From Pirellulaceae bacterium (GTDB lineage: Bacteria > Planctomycetota > Planctomycetia > Pirellulales > Pirellulaceae), in assembly GCA_026004775.1 (NCBI GenBank), contig BPJU01000021.1, forward strand, positions 1 to 64,000: 64,000 nucleotides of DNA, read 5' to 3'. Shown one piece after another: positions 54,380-62,534 of this stretch. Each line of letters starts with the position of its first letter. Within the stretch, counting starts at the first letter, position 1. The translations under genes and the position numbers were made by a program. The notes under the pieces were generated by a model, which was not told the DNA's origin, ran no database searches, and saw only the letters and a list, made by a program, of their open reading frames with translations.

Positions 54380-55336
54380 ATGACATCGAGCAGTCGCTCC
54401 GGAACGCACGAAGCCGTATTGCCCAGCGCTCGGGACGAAGCGCTGTATCGGCGTTGGTGCGAGGTTATCTGCCTCTTGATCTGCCTGTATATCGCTGTGG
54501 TCATCGGGGTTCTCGCCGTGGTGCTTGGCCAGCGTGCCGTCTTGAGAGCCAAGAGTTCTCACCTAACCGCGCTGGCGGTTTTCGAACGAGAGGCACACAG
54601 CCCGCATTCAGGCCCTGGAAGCGGAACCGGTTCCGAGTTGGATTCGTCTGCCACGCTGTCGTCGGAGTCAACGGCCCGAGCAGTATTACCGGAGGTCGGC
54701 CGGCCGGCAGGAACCGCAACCACGGTGCGTATGGGTGGCGCTGTCGCTCGGGCAACTCCCGGAATTTCCGGGTTGGATCAGGCAGCGAGAACCCGGGTCG
54801 GTTTCGCGGAGGCGCCAGAGTTCGCGCTGCGCGACTTGAAGCCGACTTTAAGCCCTGTGGTACTGGCAGCATTGGAAAAGTCCGAGCAGCTATCAAAGCA
54901 ACTTGAGACTCAATTGGCCGCTCCACGGCTGGATCCGCGAACGGCGCTTGAGGCACTGATGCGGGAACACGCCAAGCTCGCTGCGGTACGGGAACCGGAT
55001 ATCGAGCGGAAGGTGTGGATACCGGCTATTGCCGACGAAGCCCGCCGTCGCGGCAAGATCCCTTCCATTCGCGAGGACATACGCGCACATGCCGATTTCG
55101 TCTACGCCCAGATGTCCCAAGCCCGGGGGACGCGCGTGGCTTGGTACTGGAAGCGCCGCATCCTGGAAGGGGAGGATCGATGGGAAGGGGAGTTTTTGCG
55201 GCGCTATGCGGCGACGGGTGATGAATTCACCTCGCGCTATTTGGTATTGAGAAAACTGCCGACGCCGCGCTTGCCTGCCGAACCCAGTATGGCTTCCGAT
55301 CCGCTGCTTGCTCGAGCCGATCCCGCGGGCCCCTAA
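54380..55336 (+). CDS. membrane-anchored protein of unknown function
   Basis: 318 residues. One membrane helix (EVICLLICLYIAVVIGVLAV, residues about 28-48), a Ser/Gly/Ala-rich linker to about residue 140, and a charged helical C-terminus (LKPTLSPVVLAALEKSEQLS, VAWYWKRRILEGEDRWEGEF). No family recognised. ATG at 54380. It may be a surface or sensory protein; function is not inferred. Confidence 0.6.
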   Translation: MTSSSRSGTHEAVLPSARDEALYRRWCEVICLLICLYIAVVIGVLAVVLGQRAVLRAKSSHLTALAVFEREAHSPHSGPGSGTGSELDSSATLSSESTARAVLPEVGRPAGTATTVRMGGAVARATPGISGLDQAARTRVGFAEAPEFALRDLKPTLSPVVLAALEKSEQLSKQLETQLAAPRLDPRTALEALMREHAKLAAVREPDIERKVWIPAIADEARRRGKIPSIREDIRAHADFVYAQMSQARGTRVAWYWKRRILEGEDRWEGEFLRRYAATGDEFTSRYLVLRKLPTPRLPAEPSMASDPLLARADPAGP

Positions 55337-55428
55337 GTTGCCCGCCACGGTCTTGCGACCAACCGACTACTGCTGCGGGTTAGCTGCTGATCCAAATCCA
55401 GCTACGCGTACCGGGCGGCTTACTCTTC

Positions 55429-55532
55429 CACTGAGTCTCAACGGTGCTCGTCCGGTTACGGCGAACAGCAGGCGATGGGTGCCGAGCAGTGTGCGGAGTC
55501 ACTGAATCTCGACAGTGCTCGTCCAGTGACGG
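55429..55532. repeat. 33-bp imperfect direct repeat pair
   Basis: Units 55429-55461 and 55500-55532 share CACTGA-TCTC-AC-GTGCTCGTCC and end in ACGG, 71 bp apart. Located just upstream of the predicted RNA promoter; could be regulator sites. Confidence 0.6.
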
Positions 55533-55582
55533 TGGAGTGATCGCTTCTCGCATATTGGAAGACGTACGCGAAAAAATTGGCC

Positions 55583-55611
55583 TTGACGATTTCGACCGTA
55601 AGCCCTATCTT
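55583..55611 (+). promoter_or_regulatory. strong sigma70-like promoter
   Basis: TTGACG (55583-55588), 17-bp spacer, TATCTT (55606-55611). The best promoter match seen in the window. No gene follows it; it drives the predicted structured RNA. Confidence 0.6.
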
Positions 55612-55617
55612 GCCGCC

Positions 55618-55968
55618 TCATCAACGCGGGCCGTATCAGCGGACGTGCGGGTAACGAGCCCCGGAGGAGGCCGCATAGGAGGGCGGCCAGGAGATCGGTC
55701 CCTCGGTTACCCGACGTGGCAGAACGGGCGGCAAGGAGGCCGTCCGTTCGGTCCCCAGCGGAATCGGAAACGCCCCTTGGTGTCAGCGAAGGGTTGTCCT
55801 GAACAACGCAGCGCAGTAACCGGAAAGATCGGCCAGCGGTGTTTGTTCGGAGAGGATCACCCGGCGACAGCGTAAGCGACAGAATCGAAAAACAATACTC
55901 CAATCGCTCCCGGAACCGTGCGGAGTCCTTTGCCCCCCTGGGACCCGTTGCCTCCGGGGGCTTTTTTT
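55618..55968 (+). ncRNA. predicted structured noncoding RNA, about 350 nt
   Basis: Lies between a promoter match and an intrinsic terminator. It contains long pairings: CGGGTAAC..GTTACCCG enclosing GGCCGC..GCGGCC, then ACGGGCGGC-AAGGAG-GCCGTCCGT, then GTTGT-CCTGA-ACAAC. The overlapping ORF (55444-55875) has no ribosome site near its start and no homology. I tested by eye for RNase P, tmRNA and SRP signatures; none fitted. RNA class unknown. Expression is not shown. Confidence 0.5.
55932..55968 (+). terminator. intrinsic terminator
   Basis: GCCCCC pairs with GGGGGC across a loop of about 17 nt, then seven T. It is about 600 bp downstream of the nearest gene, hence assigned to the predicted RNA. 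Confidence 0.75.
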
Positions 55969-56178
55969 ATGGCGTGCGCCTCGCTTTTAAGGGGTAAGCT
56001 TCCCGGACACTTCGATCTGCTCCGATTGGCCTCCCACCCGTAGCGACGGCCATCGATTCGGGCCAGAATTTCTTTGTTAGCTGATCCGAGGGACGGCCGG
56101 CCGTCGGAGCGACGACCAGGATTTACGAACCGGCTCTTTGTAAGTTCGTATTTGCGAGCCTTTCTCGCAAGAATCGAA

Positions 56179-56550
56179 ATGGCAGGGGCCGTTACTATGA
56201 GCATTGATAACTCGGTTTCGCCGCAACCGCACGTGTCAGGGAGGGACGTCCGCCAGTTGATCCGCCGTGTCGGCACTGTTGTGCTGATTGTCGGGGCAGT
56301 CGTGCTGAGCTATGGTGCCGTGGGCTATTGGATCATTCCAAGTCTGCCGCCTAACGGTGGAGCATACGGGCGCCTTCCGTCCGTTTATGTGATGGGGGTC
56401 GGAATGGTGGGAGCTTTGCTGGGGTTAGTGCTCCGCGGTATGTGGGGGCGCGCCCCAGTAAAGTCCGGCTCGTCGGTGTCACCCCTGATAGGAATTGCCC
56501 TGCTGTTGGCAATTCTGGTGATTTTTTTCTTCGTCGTTTCCAGGTTGTAG
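56179..56550 (+). CDS. small membrane protein, unknown
   Basis: 123 residues with three hydrophobic helices (VGTVVLIVGAVVLSYGAVGY, VYVMGVGMVGALLGLVL, LIGIALLLAILVIFFFVV). ATG at 56179 or 56197. No family identified. It might insert in the inner membrane as a small accessory protein. Confidence 0.5.
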   Translation: MAGAVTMSIDNSVSPQPHVSGRDVRQLIRRVGTVVLIVGAVVLSYGAVGYWIIPSLPPNGGAYGRLPSVYVMGVGMVGALLGLVLRGMWGRAPVKSGSSVSPLIGIALLLAILVIFFFVVSRL

Positions 56551-56617
56551 GTGATTACGGGCAGTATGGCAGTTGCGAGCGCCGACGGTGAAGGCTGCCG
56601 GCGGAATGCAGGAAGTT

Positions 56618-56845
56618 TCAGCGCGCCAGCAACCAGCCAGCCAACCAAAACATCGCGAGCAGCCCCAGCACCGTCAGCAAGCAACCGGTGGGGCCAGAAC
56701 TTCGAGCTGGCTGCACCGATCGACGGCCGCGATCAAAACCTACCCCGTACGCCTTGCGAGAGCCGGTTCGCTTGCCCGACCGGTAGCCTAGCGAGTAAAG
56801 CCAGATTCCGAACACGACAATCAGAATAAGCCCAATGAGCTCCAT
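56618..56845 (-). CDS. small two-helix membrane protein
   Basis: 75 residues. MELIGLILIVVFGIWLYSLG, a basic loop (GYRSGKRTGSRKAYGVGFDR) and CLLTVLGLLAMFWLAGWLLA. ATG at 56845, the frame open to 56875. Convergent with the preceding membrane gene. Function unknown; such small proteins are easily missed. Confidence 0.5.
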   Translation of the reverse strand: MELIGLILIVVFGIWLYSLGYRSGKRTGSRKAYGVGFDRGRRSVQPARSSGPTGCLLTVLGLLAMFWLAGWLLAR

Positions 56846-57054
56846 AGTCTTGCCTCGACGCGAGTCGGCAGGCACAGGTACCGCCGGTGGGTGCCCGTGC
56901 GCCGTGCTTGTGTTCTTCCCCTACTAGTTGGTACGCTCGTCACTGGCGAGATATGACACGTACAGCGCGCCCTGCCGGAATCGAACCGCTGCGAGCAAGG
57001 AGTTGCCGAGCCTGGGATTCCGGGGTGGGTACGAAAAAAACCGGGGCGGCGTAC

Positions 57055-57085
57055 TTGTCAAATATGTACTTATTATGCATATTTG
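57055..57085 (+). promoter_or_regulatory. promoter and inverted-repeat operator before the Rrf2 gene
   Basis: TTGTCA (57055-57060), 17-bp spacer, CATATT (57078-57083). Inverted repeat CAAATATG (57059-57066)/CATATTTG (57078-57085) with an 11-bp spacer covers the -35 edge and -10. This AT-rich dyad resembles NsrR-type sites; self-repression is likely. Confidence 0.55.
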
Positions 57086-57106
57086 GGCTCTGGTGGGAGT
57101 CGCGTC

Positions 57107-57574
57107 ATGCGTCTTGCGCTCCATACCGACTATGCGCTTCGCACGTTGATGTACCTGGCGGTCGTGGGGCGGCAGGCCACGGCACGCGAGGTGGCCGAAT
57201 TTTACGGGATATCGGCCGACCACGTCGCCAAAGTCGTCAACCAACTGGCTCGCCGAGGCTACGTGCAGAGCGTGCGCGGGGCTGGAGGCGGAATTCGCTT
57301 GAGCCGAGCGCCCGAGGCGATCTCGGTCGGCGAAGTGATCGAAGCGATGGAAGGCCCGCTGCACCTGCTGGACTGCGTAGGGTCGGACGGCGTATGCATC
57401 ATCGAGTCCTACTGCAAGTTGAGGCAGGTGTTGCGGGAAGCCGAACGGATACAGGCGGACTATTTGCGCAGCGTCAAGCTGAGCGACGTGTTGCCTGGCG
57501 TTCGGCAACTGGAACGCACCCGTAGCGACTCCCCCAGGGCGGCTCCACGGGGGCGCCGCCCCGGTAAGGCGTAA
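57107..57574 (+). CDS. nsrR: Rrf2-family regulator, NsrR type
   Basis: 155 residues. Winged helix MRLALHTDYALRTLMYLAVV, VAEFYGISADHVAKVVNQLA, SVRGAGGGIRLSR; then the cluster-binding Cys triad in LLDCVGSDGVCIIESYCKL, spaced as in NsrR. An Fe-S cluster there would sense nitric oxide. ATG at 57107 follows an operator. The next gene, 24 bp later, encodes a haem protein, which is a plausible target. IscR is less likely because the Cys spacing differs. Confidence 0.85.
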   Translation: MRLALHTDYALRTLMYLAVVGRQATAREVAEFYGISADHVAKVVNQLARRGYVQSVRGAGGGIRLSRAPEAISVGEVIEAMEGPLHLLDCVGSDGVCIIESYCKLRQVLREAERIQADYLRSVKLSDVLPGVRQLERTRSDSPRAAPRGRRPGKA

Positions 57575-57598
57575 CGTGTTTGTGGGGAGGTCCATGCC

Positions 57599-58120
57599 GT
57601 GAGAAGTGCTATGGTGAAGGGAGTGGTGGTGTCGCTGGTTCTGGTCGGCGCCGCGCCTCGGTTCTTGCCGGCCGAGCCCAAGGAAGAGGATGCCGCAGTG
57701 GAACGGACTCGACGGACGGTTCGCATGTTGGACGACGTCTATAAAGCGGCTGTCGTGTTGATCACTGACAAGTACGTGCATGACGAGGACGACTTCCCGG
57801 CCGGCAGCGCCGCCATCGCCCTGTTCGATGCCGTTCGCAAGAAAGGCTGGCACGACGTGCGGCTGTTGGATGTCACGGGCGAACCGTACGACGCCAAAAA
57901 CCGGCCTCGCGATGAGTTCGAAAAGAAGGCTGCCGAACAATTGCGCAAGGGGAGGGACTACGTCGAGTCAATAGAATCGACGCCCGATGGGCGCTTTCTC
58001 CGGGCTGCCACGGCCATTCCCGTGGTGATGCCGAAGTGCACGATGTGCCACCCGCACTACAAGGACGTGCCGGCCGGCCGAGCCGTGGGGATGCTCAGTT
58101 ACCGTTTGCGTATCGAATAA
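57599..58120 (+). CDS. exported DUF3365 (Tll0287-like) haem protein
   Basis: 173 residues. Signal segment MVKGVVVSLVLVGAAPRFLP, then a helical domain with a single CTMCH motif (MPKCTMCHPHYKDVPAGRAV), the family's c-type haem site. It may sense or bind small gases or redox change. GTG at 57599 follows nsrR by 24 bp, so the two are probably one operon. Confidence 0.85.
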   Translation: MRSAMVKGVVVSLVLVGAAPRFLPAEPKEEDAAVERTRRTVRMLDDVYKAAVVLITDKYVHDEDDFPAGSAAIALFDAVRKKGWHDVRLLDVTGEPYDAKNRPRDEFEKKAAEQLRKGRDYVESIESTPDGRFLRAATAIPVVMPKCTMCHPHYKDVPAGRAVGMLSYRLRIE

Positions 58121-58236
58121 GGGCACGTCACGTGCGGCCTACAACCTGGAGGGGTGTGGCTGTGGCCGCATCCCTCCAGGTGATTTCCGCCAGTACCGGG
58201 CGCTGGCGGCCACCCACTCCGGCGGCTGATCTACCG

Positions 58237-58881
58237 TCAGGGTAAGGGCTTCAATTCGACTCGCCGAATGGCGGCCTTGGTGTACCAGGTGGCGATCCCC
58301 AGCGGGCGCATCGGTTCTTGTTCAAACCAGATCCCGAAGCGGTGCCCCGACCGCTCCTGGTTGACGATCCTTCGCTGATCCTGCCACACCTCGATCCGCT
58401 CCGGCGTCACTCGGATACGGAACCGGTAGAACTGCCCTTGCTGAAAGTCGCCATAGCCGGTGGTGGCATTCTCTTCCGCCGAGAGGCCATCTACATTGGA
58501 AAGGCCCGTCACCTGGCCACCCCAACCGCCCGCGATGAAGGTGCAAAATTCGTCGCCGACCGGAAACGTCACGCCGCAAAAGAAATCATTGCCATCCAGC
58601 CGCGCCGCTTCCACCAACAGCTCGTAGCGCTCCTTGGGCATCGGGCCCTGCCAGACAATACCTGTTCCCGGTGAACCGGCATCCAGCACCAGTTGCCGGT
58701 CGACCAGGCGTACCTGGCCGTGCTTTTCAAAGAATACCTCGGACGCGACCTTCCAGCCTTCCAGTGTGCGACCGTCGAATATTACTCGAGCCCGATCGTG
58801 CCGGTTGTCCGGGGGTTGAGCCACCGTTAGGTTCGCGATGCACAAACACAAGCCGACAGCCGGCAAGAAAGTTTTTTTCAT
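58237..58881 (-). CDS. DUF1080-family secreted protein
   Basis: 214 residues. Signal peptide MKKTFLPAVGLCLCIANLTV. Then a jelly-roll DUF1080 domain (FDGRTLEGWKV, YELLVEAARLDGNDFFCGV, FRIRVTPERIEVWQDQRR). Family members are concanavalin-like carbohydrate-binding or glycoside-active proteins common in planctomycetes. ATG at 58881 overlaps the sulfatase stop as ATGA, so the two are translationally coupled. Confidence 0.85.
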   Translation of the reverse strand: MKKTFLPAVGLCLCIANLTVAQPPDNRHDRARVIFDGRTLEGWKVASEVFFEKHGQVRLVDRQLVLDAGSPGTGIVWQGPMPKERYELLVEAARLDGNDFFCGVTFPVGDEFCTFIAGGWGGQVTGLSNVDGLSAEENATTGYGDFQQGQFYRFRIRVTPERIEVWQDQRRIVNQERSGHRFGIWFEQEPMRPLGIATWYTKAAIRRVELKPLP

Positions 58882-60353
58882 CGCCAGCGAGCCTTCATCC
58901 ATTGGATATTTTTTTCTATTTCCCGAGCCCGCTCCGGATCCCGCTTCTCCACGGACTCCAGGTAAACTTTCATATCGCTGTCATACATGTAAATCGACTC
59001 CGGGCGCTGGCCCTGGTCGCCCGTCGATGAAATCCAGTGTGCCAGCTCGCCGCGCAATTCAATCAGTACGGGAAGGTAATTTCGGTCGCGAACCAGGTTG
59101 TGGAGTTCATGCGGGTCACTTTCCAGGTCATACAACTCTTCGGCCGGGCGCTGTTCAGCCATGATCAGTGACTGCGCCGCATCGAGCAGCCCCTGGGCAT
59201 ACAATTGACGCATTACCTGTACGATTCGTTTGTTATCCTTGTAGGCGTTCGGCTGGAGGTAGGGCCGGTCGGGATAAAAGTTGCGGATGTATTTGTAGCG
59301 AGCTGTCCGTACAGCGCGAATCCGGTCCACCGTCTCATCACAGCGATCCCGTGCGGCGTGTACATAGCGGCGCGGTTCGTAGCCGGTTGCCAGCATGTTG
59401 CGCCCCTGCATCCAGTTGGGCACCTCCACCCCGGCCAGGGCCAGCGTGGCCGCCGCAATGTCGATGTGTTCCACCAGATCGTCACGCACTTGTCCGGTTT
59501 GGATACCCGGGCCGGCCACGATCAAAGGAATGTGGATCCCCGCATCGTACAGGAATTGTTTGGCGCGGATATGGCTGATTCCGTGGTCTGTGAAGAGGAA
59601 GATTACTGTCGAGTCCAGTAGTCCTTCTTTTTTGAGCCGCTCCAGAATCTGTCCGACTTCCCAGTCCGTATAACGAACCGTATCCAGGTAGGCGGCCCAG
59701 TCGGAACGGATTACCGGATCGTCGGGCAGATAGGGCGGCAATTGCACCCGTTGCGGATCGGTCAAGGAACCAAGCACCCGCTGGGCGCGCTCCGGCCAGT
59801 TGGCTCCCTCCCGCAGCTTGCCACCCTGGAGCTGAATCTGAGCGAAAAACGGCTTTCCCGCCGGACGCTCCCTCCAATCCATGCCCTGATAGATCGACGG
59901 GGACCACACAAAGTTATAGTCGGTTTTCCCAGGCCGAGGTGGTTCGGAAAGTCCTTGTTGATTGCATGTAAAATAGCCCGCCTGCTGAAGGAGTTCTGGT
60001 ACCAGCTTCACCTGTGCAGGCAAGTGTATCTTTTCCGAGCCCCGACTACTGCGATGGTGGTGGGCTCCGATGGATGTTTGATACATGCCGGTGATCAATG
60101 CCGAGCGTGAGGCCGAACAGACCGGCCCCGTGGTAAACGCCTGCGTGAACCGGATCCCCCGCTCGGCCAATTGATCGATATGGGGCGTCTCGATAAGCGA
60201 CTCCCCGTAACAGTGAAAATCGGCCGACATGTCTTCGACAATGATCCAGAGGATATTCCGCGGCGCCGATTCGGGAGGCGGAGATTGAGCCATTGCCCGA
60301 CCGGTCGTACTGCAGAAGAAAATAACCAGCAGTGCCCCCACCATGCGTAACAT
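58878..60353 (-). CDS. secreted sulfatase (C-x-A-x-R type)
   Basis: 491 residues. Signal peptide MVGALLVIFFCSTTGRAMAQ. Alkaline-phosphatase-like core with IIVEDMSADFHCYG, and the formylglycine site GPVCSASRSALITGMYQTS, an A variant of C-x-P-x-R. Later FLFTDHGISHIRAK and HDRARQ-like metal segments. ATG at 60353 (aaggagcgagtg before it) is the start of the signal peptide; the frame is open to 60446. Needs a maturation enzyme not seen in the window. Coupled to DUF1080. Confidence 0.94.
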   Translation of the reverse strand: MLRMVGALLVIFFCSTTGRAMAQSPPPESAPRNILWIIVEDMSADFHCYGESLIETPHIDQLAERGIRFTQAFTTGPVCSASRSALITGMYQTSIGAHHHRSSRGSEKIHLPAQVKLVPELLQQAGYFTCNQQGLSEPPRPGKTDYNFVWSPSIYQGMDWRERPAGKPFFAQIQLQGGKLREGANWPERAQRVLGSLTDPQRVQLPPYLPDDPVIRSDWAAYLDTVRYTDWEVGQILERLKKEGLLDSTVIFLFTDHGISHIRAKQFLYDAGIHIPLIVAGPGIQTGQVRDDLVEHIDIAAATLALAGVEVPNWMQGRNMLATGYEPRRYVHAARDRCDETVDRIRAVRTARYKYIRNFYPDRPYLQPNAYKDNKRIVQVMRQLYAQGLLDAAQSLIMAEQRPAEELYDLESDPHELHNLVRDRNYLPVLIELRGELAHWISSTGDQGQRPESIYMYDSDMKVYLESVEKRDPERAREIEKNIQWMKARWR

Positions 60354-60455
60354 CACTCGCTCCTTAACTCGGGATCGCCGGAAAGGGTGCACAAAGCAAT
60401 GCCTCAAGCAGATGGGCCACGGGCGGAGACTCCGCCCGCGGCCCACTGTTCCAGC

Positions 60456-60860
60456 CTATTTGGTTTGCACGTAGGAGTCAAACACGCGCACCTTTGACCA
60501 ACTGTCTCGGTTTTCTTCAATGAACTTCAGGTGCCGCGGATGGCCCTGGTACTTGTCATGAGCGGCCTTATTGGCGAACACTAAATGCAGGGCCACGTCA
60601 AAATCCCGATCATTTACATCCCGATTCAGGTCTTCAGCCAGCACACCCACCGAAAAGTAGACCGTCCCTTCATGGCCCGAAAGGTACTTTTGGCAGGCAG
60701 CTACCAGTTTCTGGCGAGCTTCCGGGGTCGACTCTTTGAGCTTGAAAAAAACCATGTGGGCAAGCTGCGGATCGTCAGCCGCTTGGACCGTAGAACCGAC
60801 GGCCAGGGCCAGACTCATCGCTAGCGATCCCAACACCAGCCATGTGAACAGACTGTTCAT
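60456..60860 (-). CDS. secreted Dabb (stress-responsive A/B barrel) protein
   Basis: 134 residues. Signal peptide WLVLGSLAMSLALAVGSTVQ; then a Dabb fold: HMVFFKLKESTPEARQKLVA, DFDVALHLVFANKAAHDKYQ, HPRHLKFIEENRDSW. Dimeric barrel proteins of unclear role; this exported form is common in planctomycetes. ATG at 60860 (aaggagcagtaccc) is the signal start. It precedes the sulfatase by 102 bp in one cluster. Confidence 0.88.
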   Translation of the reverse strand: MNSLFTWLVLGSLAMSLALAVGSTVQAADDPQLAHMVFFKLKESTPEARQKLVAACQKYLSGHEGTVYFSVGVLAEDLNRDVNDRDFDVALHLVFANKAAHDKYQGHPRHLKFIEENRDSWSKVRVFDSYVQTK

Positions 60861-60920
60861 CGGGTACTGCTCCTTCTTCGGTAAAGGGACCCAAACCCCC
60901 AACACCTCAACGCGGCTCTG

Positions 60921-62096
60921 TTACCGGGGGGAGGCTGCCGGGAGGGCTGCTTCCTTGTGGGGCACAGCCCAGTCACGCGGTCCGCAGAGCCGCTGCCGAT
61001 ACAATACCAAACCATGCGCGGCGTGGTAGAGTGCTCCGCAATCCAGGGGTACAGAACGGGCTTGGTCGATCAACCGGCACAAGTGCCGTGCAGCTCGTTC
61101 GACCCACGGCTCGTGCAACTGCCGGTCGTCGCACGCCACCGCGAGAAACTCGAATACATGACCGGTAGCCGACAAGTCGGTACTCAAGTCGACCGACACA
61201 CCCGGTCGGGCGAAATAGTGAGAAGAAAACGACCCGTTCGCGTTCTGGTATTGACGTGCATCAAGAATGGCTTGTTGCACTTCACGGTCGGCACGTTCCC
61301 AGGCACCCGTCAACCGGCCGGCTTGCGCCAGGTGGCGGTTCAATGCCAGAGCCAAGCCATAGAGCCGGTGAGTACCGCCACAGGCACTCGTGTCCCGCTC
61401 CCGCCCCAGCTCAGCCTCAACCAATCGTTCGAACGACCAGAGGGTGCCATCGGCGGCCTGCCAGCGGTGGCTGCTCGGCCGATAGGCGCTCAATCCCATC
61501 AACGTCCAACTGTATTCACCCGTAACATTGCGTCCGACGTCCCATTCGACCTGTCGCACGACATCCTCCAAAGTAAACACGGCATCACCGTACCGGATCG
61601 TCTCTTGCGGCGGAATGCCGCAGGTAGCCAAATAGCCCAACCATTGGTCCGGATGCCCTTGGCCCGTGCGGCTTCCGGGTAACAGGACAGCCCGCCAGCC
61701 GGGACGGCCCGTGCGCGGATCATGAGCATCGCCCGGTTCCCATTGCCAGCCGTCGAGCGTCCCCCCGGCCAATAGATAGTCCAGCGCCGAAGTGGTCCGC
61801 CCCTGGACCTCCAGCGGAAACGCACGCCCGAAAGCCATCACCCCATGCATCACCTGCCAGGCCGCGTGAGCGTCACTGCGGAGCCGGCGCGATGCGAGCA
61901 GCCTATCCAGCGTAGTGTCCAACACGGCGCAGATCGGTTGCCGGTCGCCGGCCAGACCGCCAGCCGAAGCGGTCTCCGGCGCGTTGCTCGCACCAAATTC
62001 TTCTACCGGCACTCCGGCCTCCGGAGTGTAACTCATGCAGCCGCTCACCAACAGCACTATCAGTGCCAGGAATTTGCAAGTCTGTTCACACAACAT
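60921..62096 (-). CDS. planctomycete lipoprotein of unknown function
   Basis: 391 residues. Signal FLALIVLLVSGC with a clear lipobox. The mature part is helical with repeats of charged and Trp-rich segments (RQVEWDVGRNVTGEYSWTLM, GTHRLYGLALALNRHL, DLSATGHVFEFLAVACDDRQ). It may form an alpha/alpha barrel. Planctomycete homologues are often labelled with eukaryote-like GTPase-activating names that are unlikely to be meaningful. First gene of the minus-strand cluster ending at 58237. Confidence 0.7.
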   Translation of the reverse strand: MLCEQTCKFLALIVLLVSGCMSYTPEAGVPVEEFGASNAPETASAGGLAGDRQPICAVLDTTLDRLLASRRLRSDAHAAWQVMHGVMAFGRAFPLEVQGRTTSALDYLLAGGTLDGWQWEPGDAHDPRTGRPGWRAVLLPGSRTGQGHPDQWLGYLATCGIPPQETIRYGDAVFTLEDVVRQVEWDVGRNVTGEYSWTLMGLSAYRPSSHRWQAADGTLWSFERLVEAELGRERDTSACGGTHRLYGLALALNRHLAQAGRLTGAWERADREVQQAILDARQYQNANGSFSSHYFARPGVSVDLSTDLSATGHVFEFLAVACDDRQLHEPWVERAARHLCRLIDQARSVPLDCGALYHAAHGLVLYRQRLCGPRDWAVPHKEAALPAASPR

Positions 62097-62252
62097 TATT
62101 TAATTCACTCGATAGTTGATAGATTCCCTCATTGCCGATTTAGCCACGACGCAAACCCAACTTCCAGTAAGGCTATTGCAATACTCTAATAGCAAGTCGC
62201 AACATAGGTTGCGGAACTCGTACCTCATTGTAACAGCTCGTGTCGATCGTTG

Positions 62253-62463
62253 GTAACCGTTCACGGTTGAATCACAGGCCGTTTCGGAGTCTCGCTTCCA
62301 CAGGTGCGGAACACTTGCGTGTTCCGCATACGGAATGTGGACGCTTCGCGAAGATTTTTTCGCTGCGGAAGTCTTGCGGCGTCTGCTACCGCGTCCGCGT
62401 TGCGACTTCCGCTACCCCATAAACCATTATCGTGTTCTTCGTTTTCCAACCGTGAACGGTTAC
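62253..62463. repeat. hairpin-rich element with 17-bp terminal inverted repeats
   Basis: GTAACCGTTCACGGTTG (62253-62269) pairs with CAACCGTGAACGGTTAC (62447-62463). Inside lie a perfect hairpin TGCGGAACAC-TTGC-GTGTTCCGCA (62305-62328) and a GCGGAAGTC...GACTTCCGC arm pair (62365-62373, 62404-62412). No gene. It fills most of the 440-bp gap between the two minus-strand genes. MITE-like or a structured RNA. Confidence 0.75.
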
Positions 62464-62534
62464 GATCGTTGTTTTCATGCTATGCTGGTTTACCGATCGA
62501 TTTTATTGCTTGTCAGTAGAAAAAACCTACGCTC

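Noticed and set aside
55444-55875. 143-residue protein
   Set aside because: No ribosome site, no domain; lies over strong stems and a promoter.
55618-55968. RNase P RNA or tmRNA
   Set aside because: Conserved cores (GAGGAAAGTCC; tmRNA acceptor and tag) are not present.
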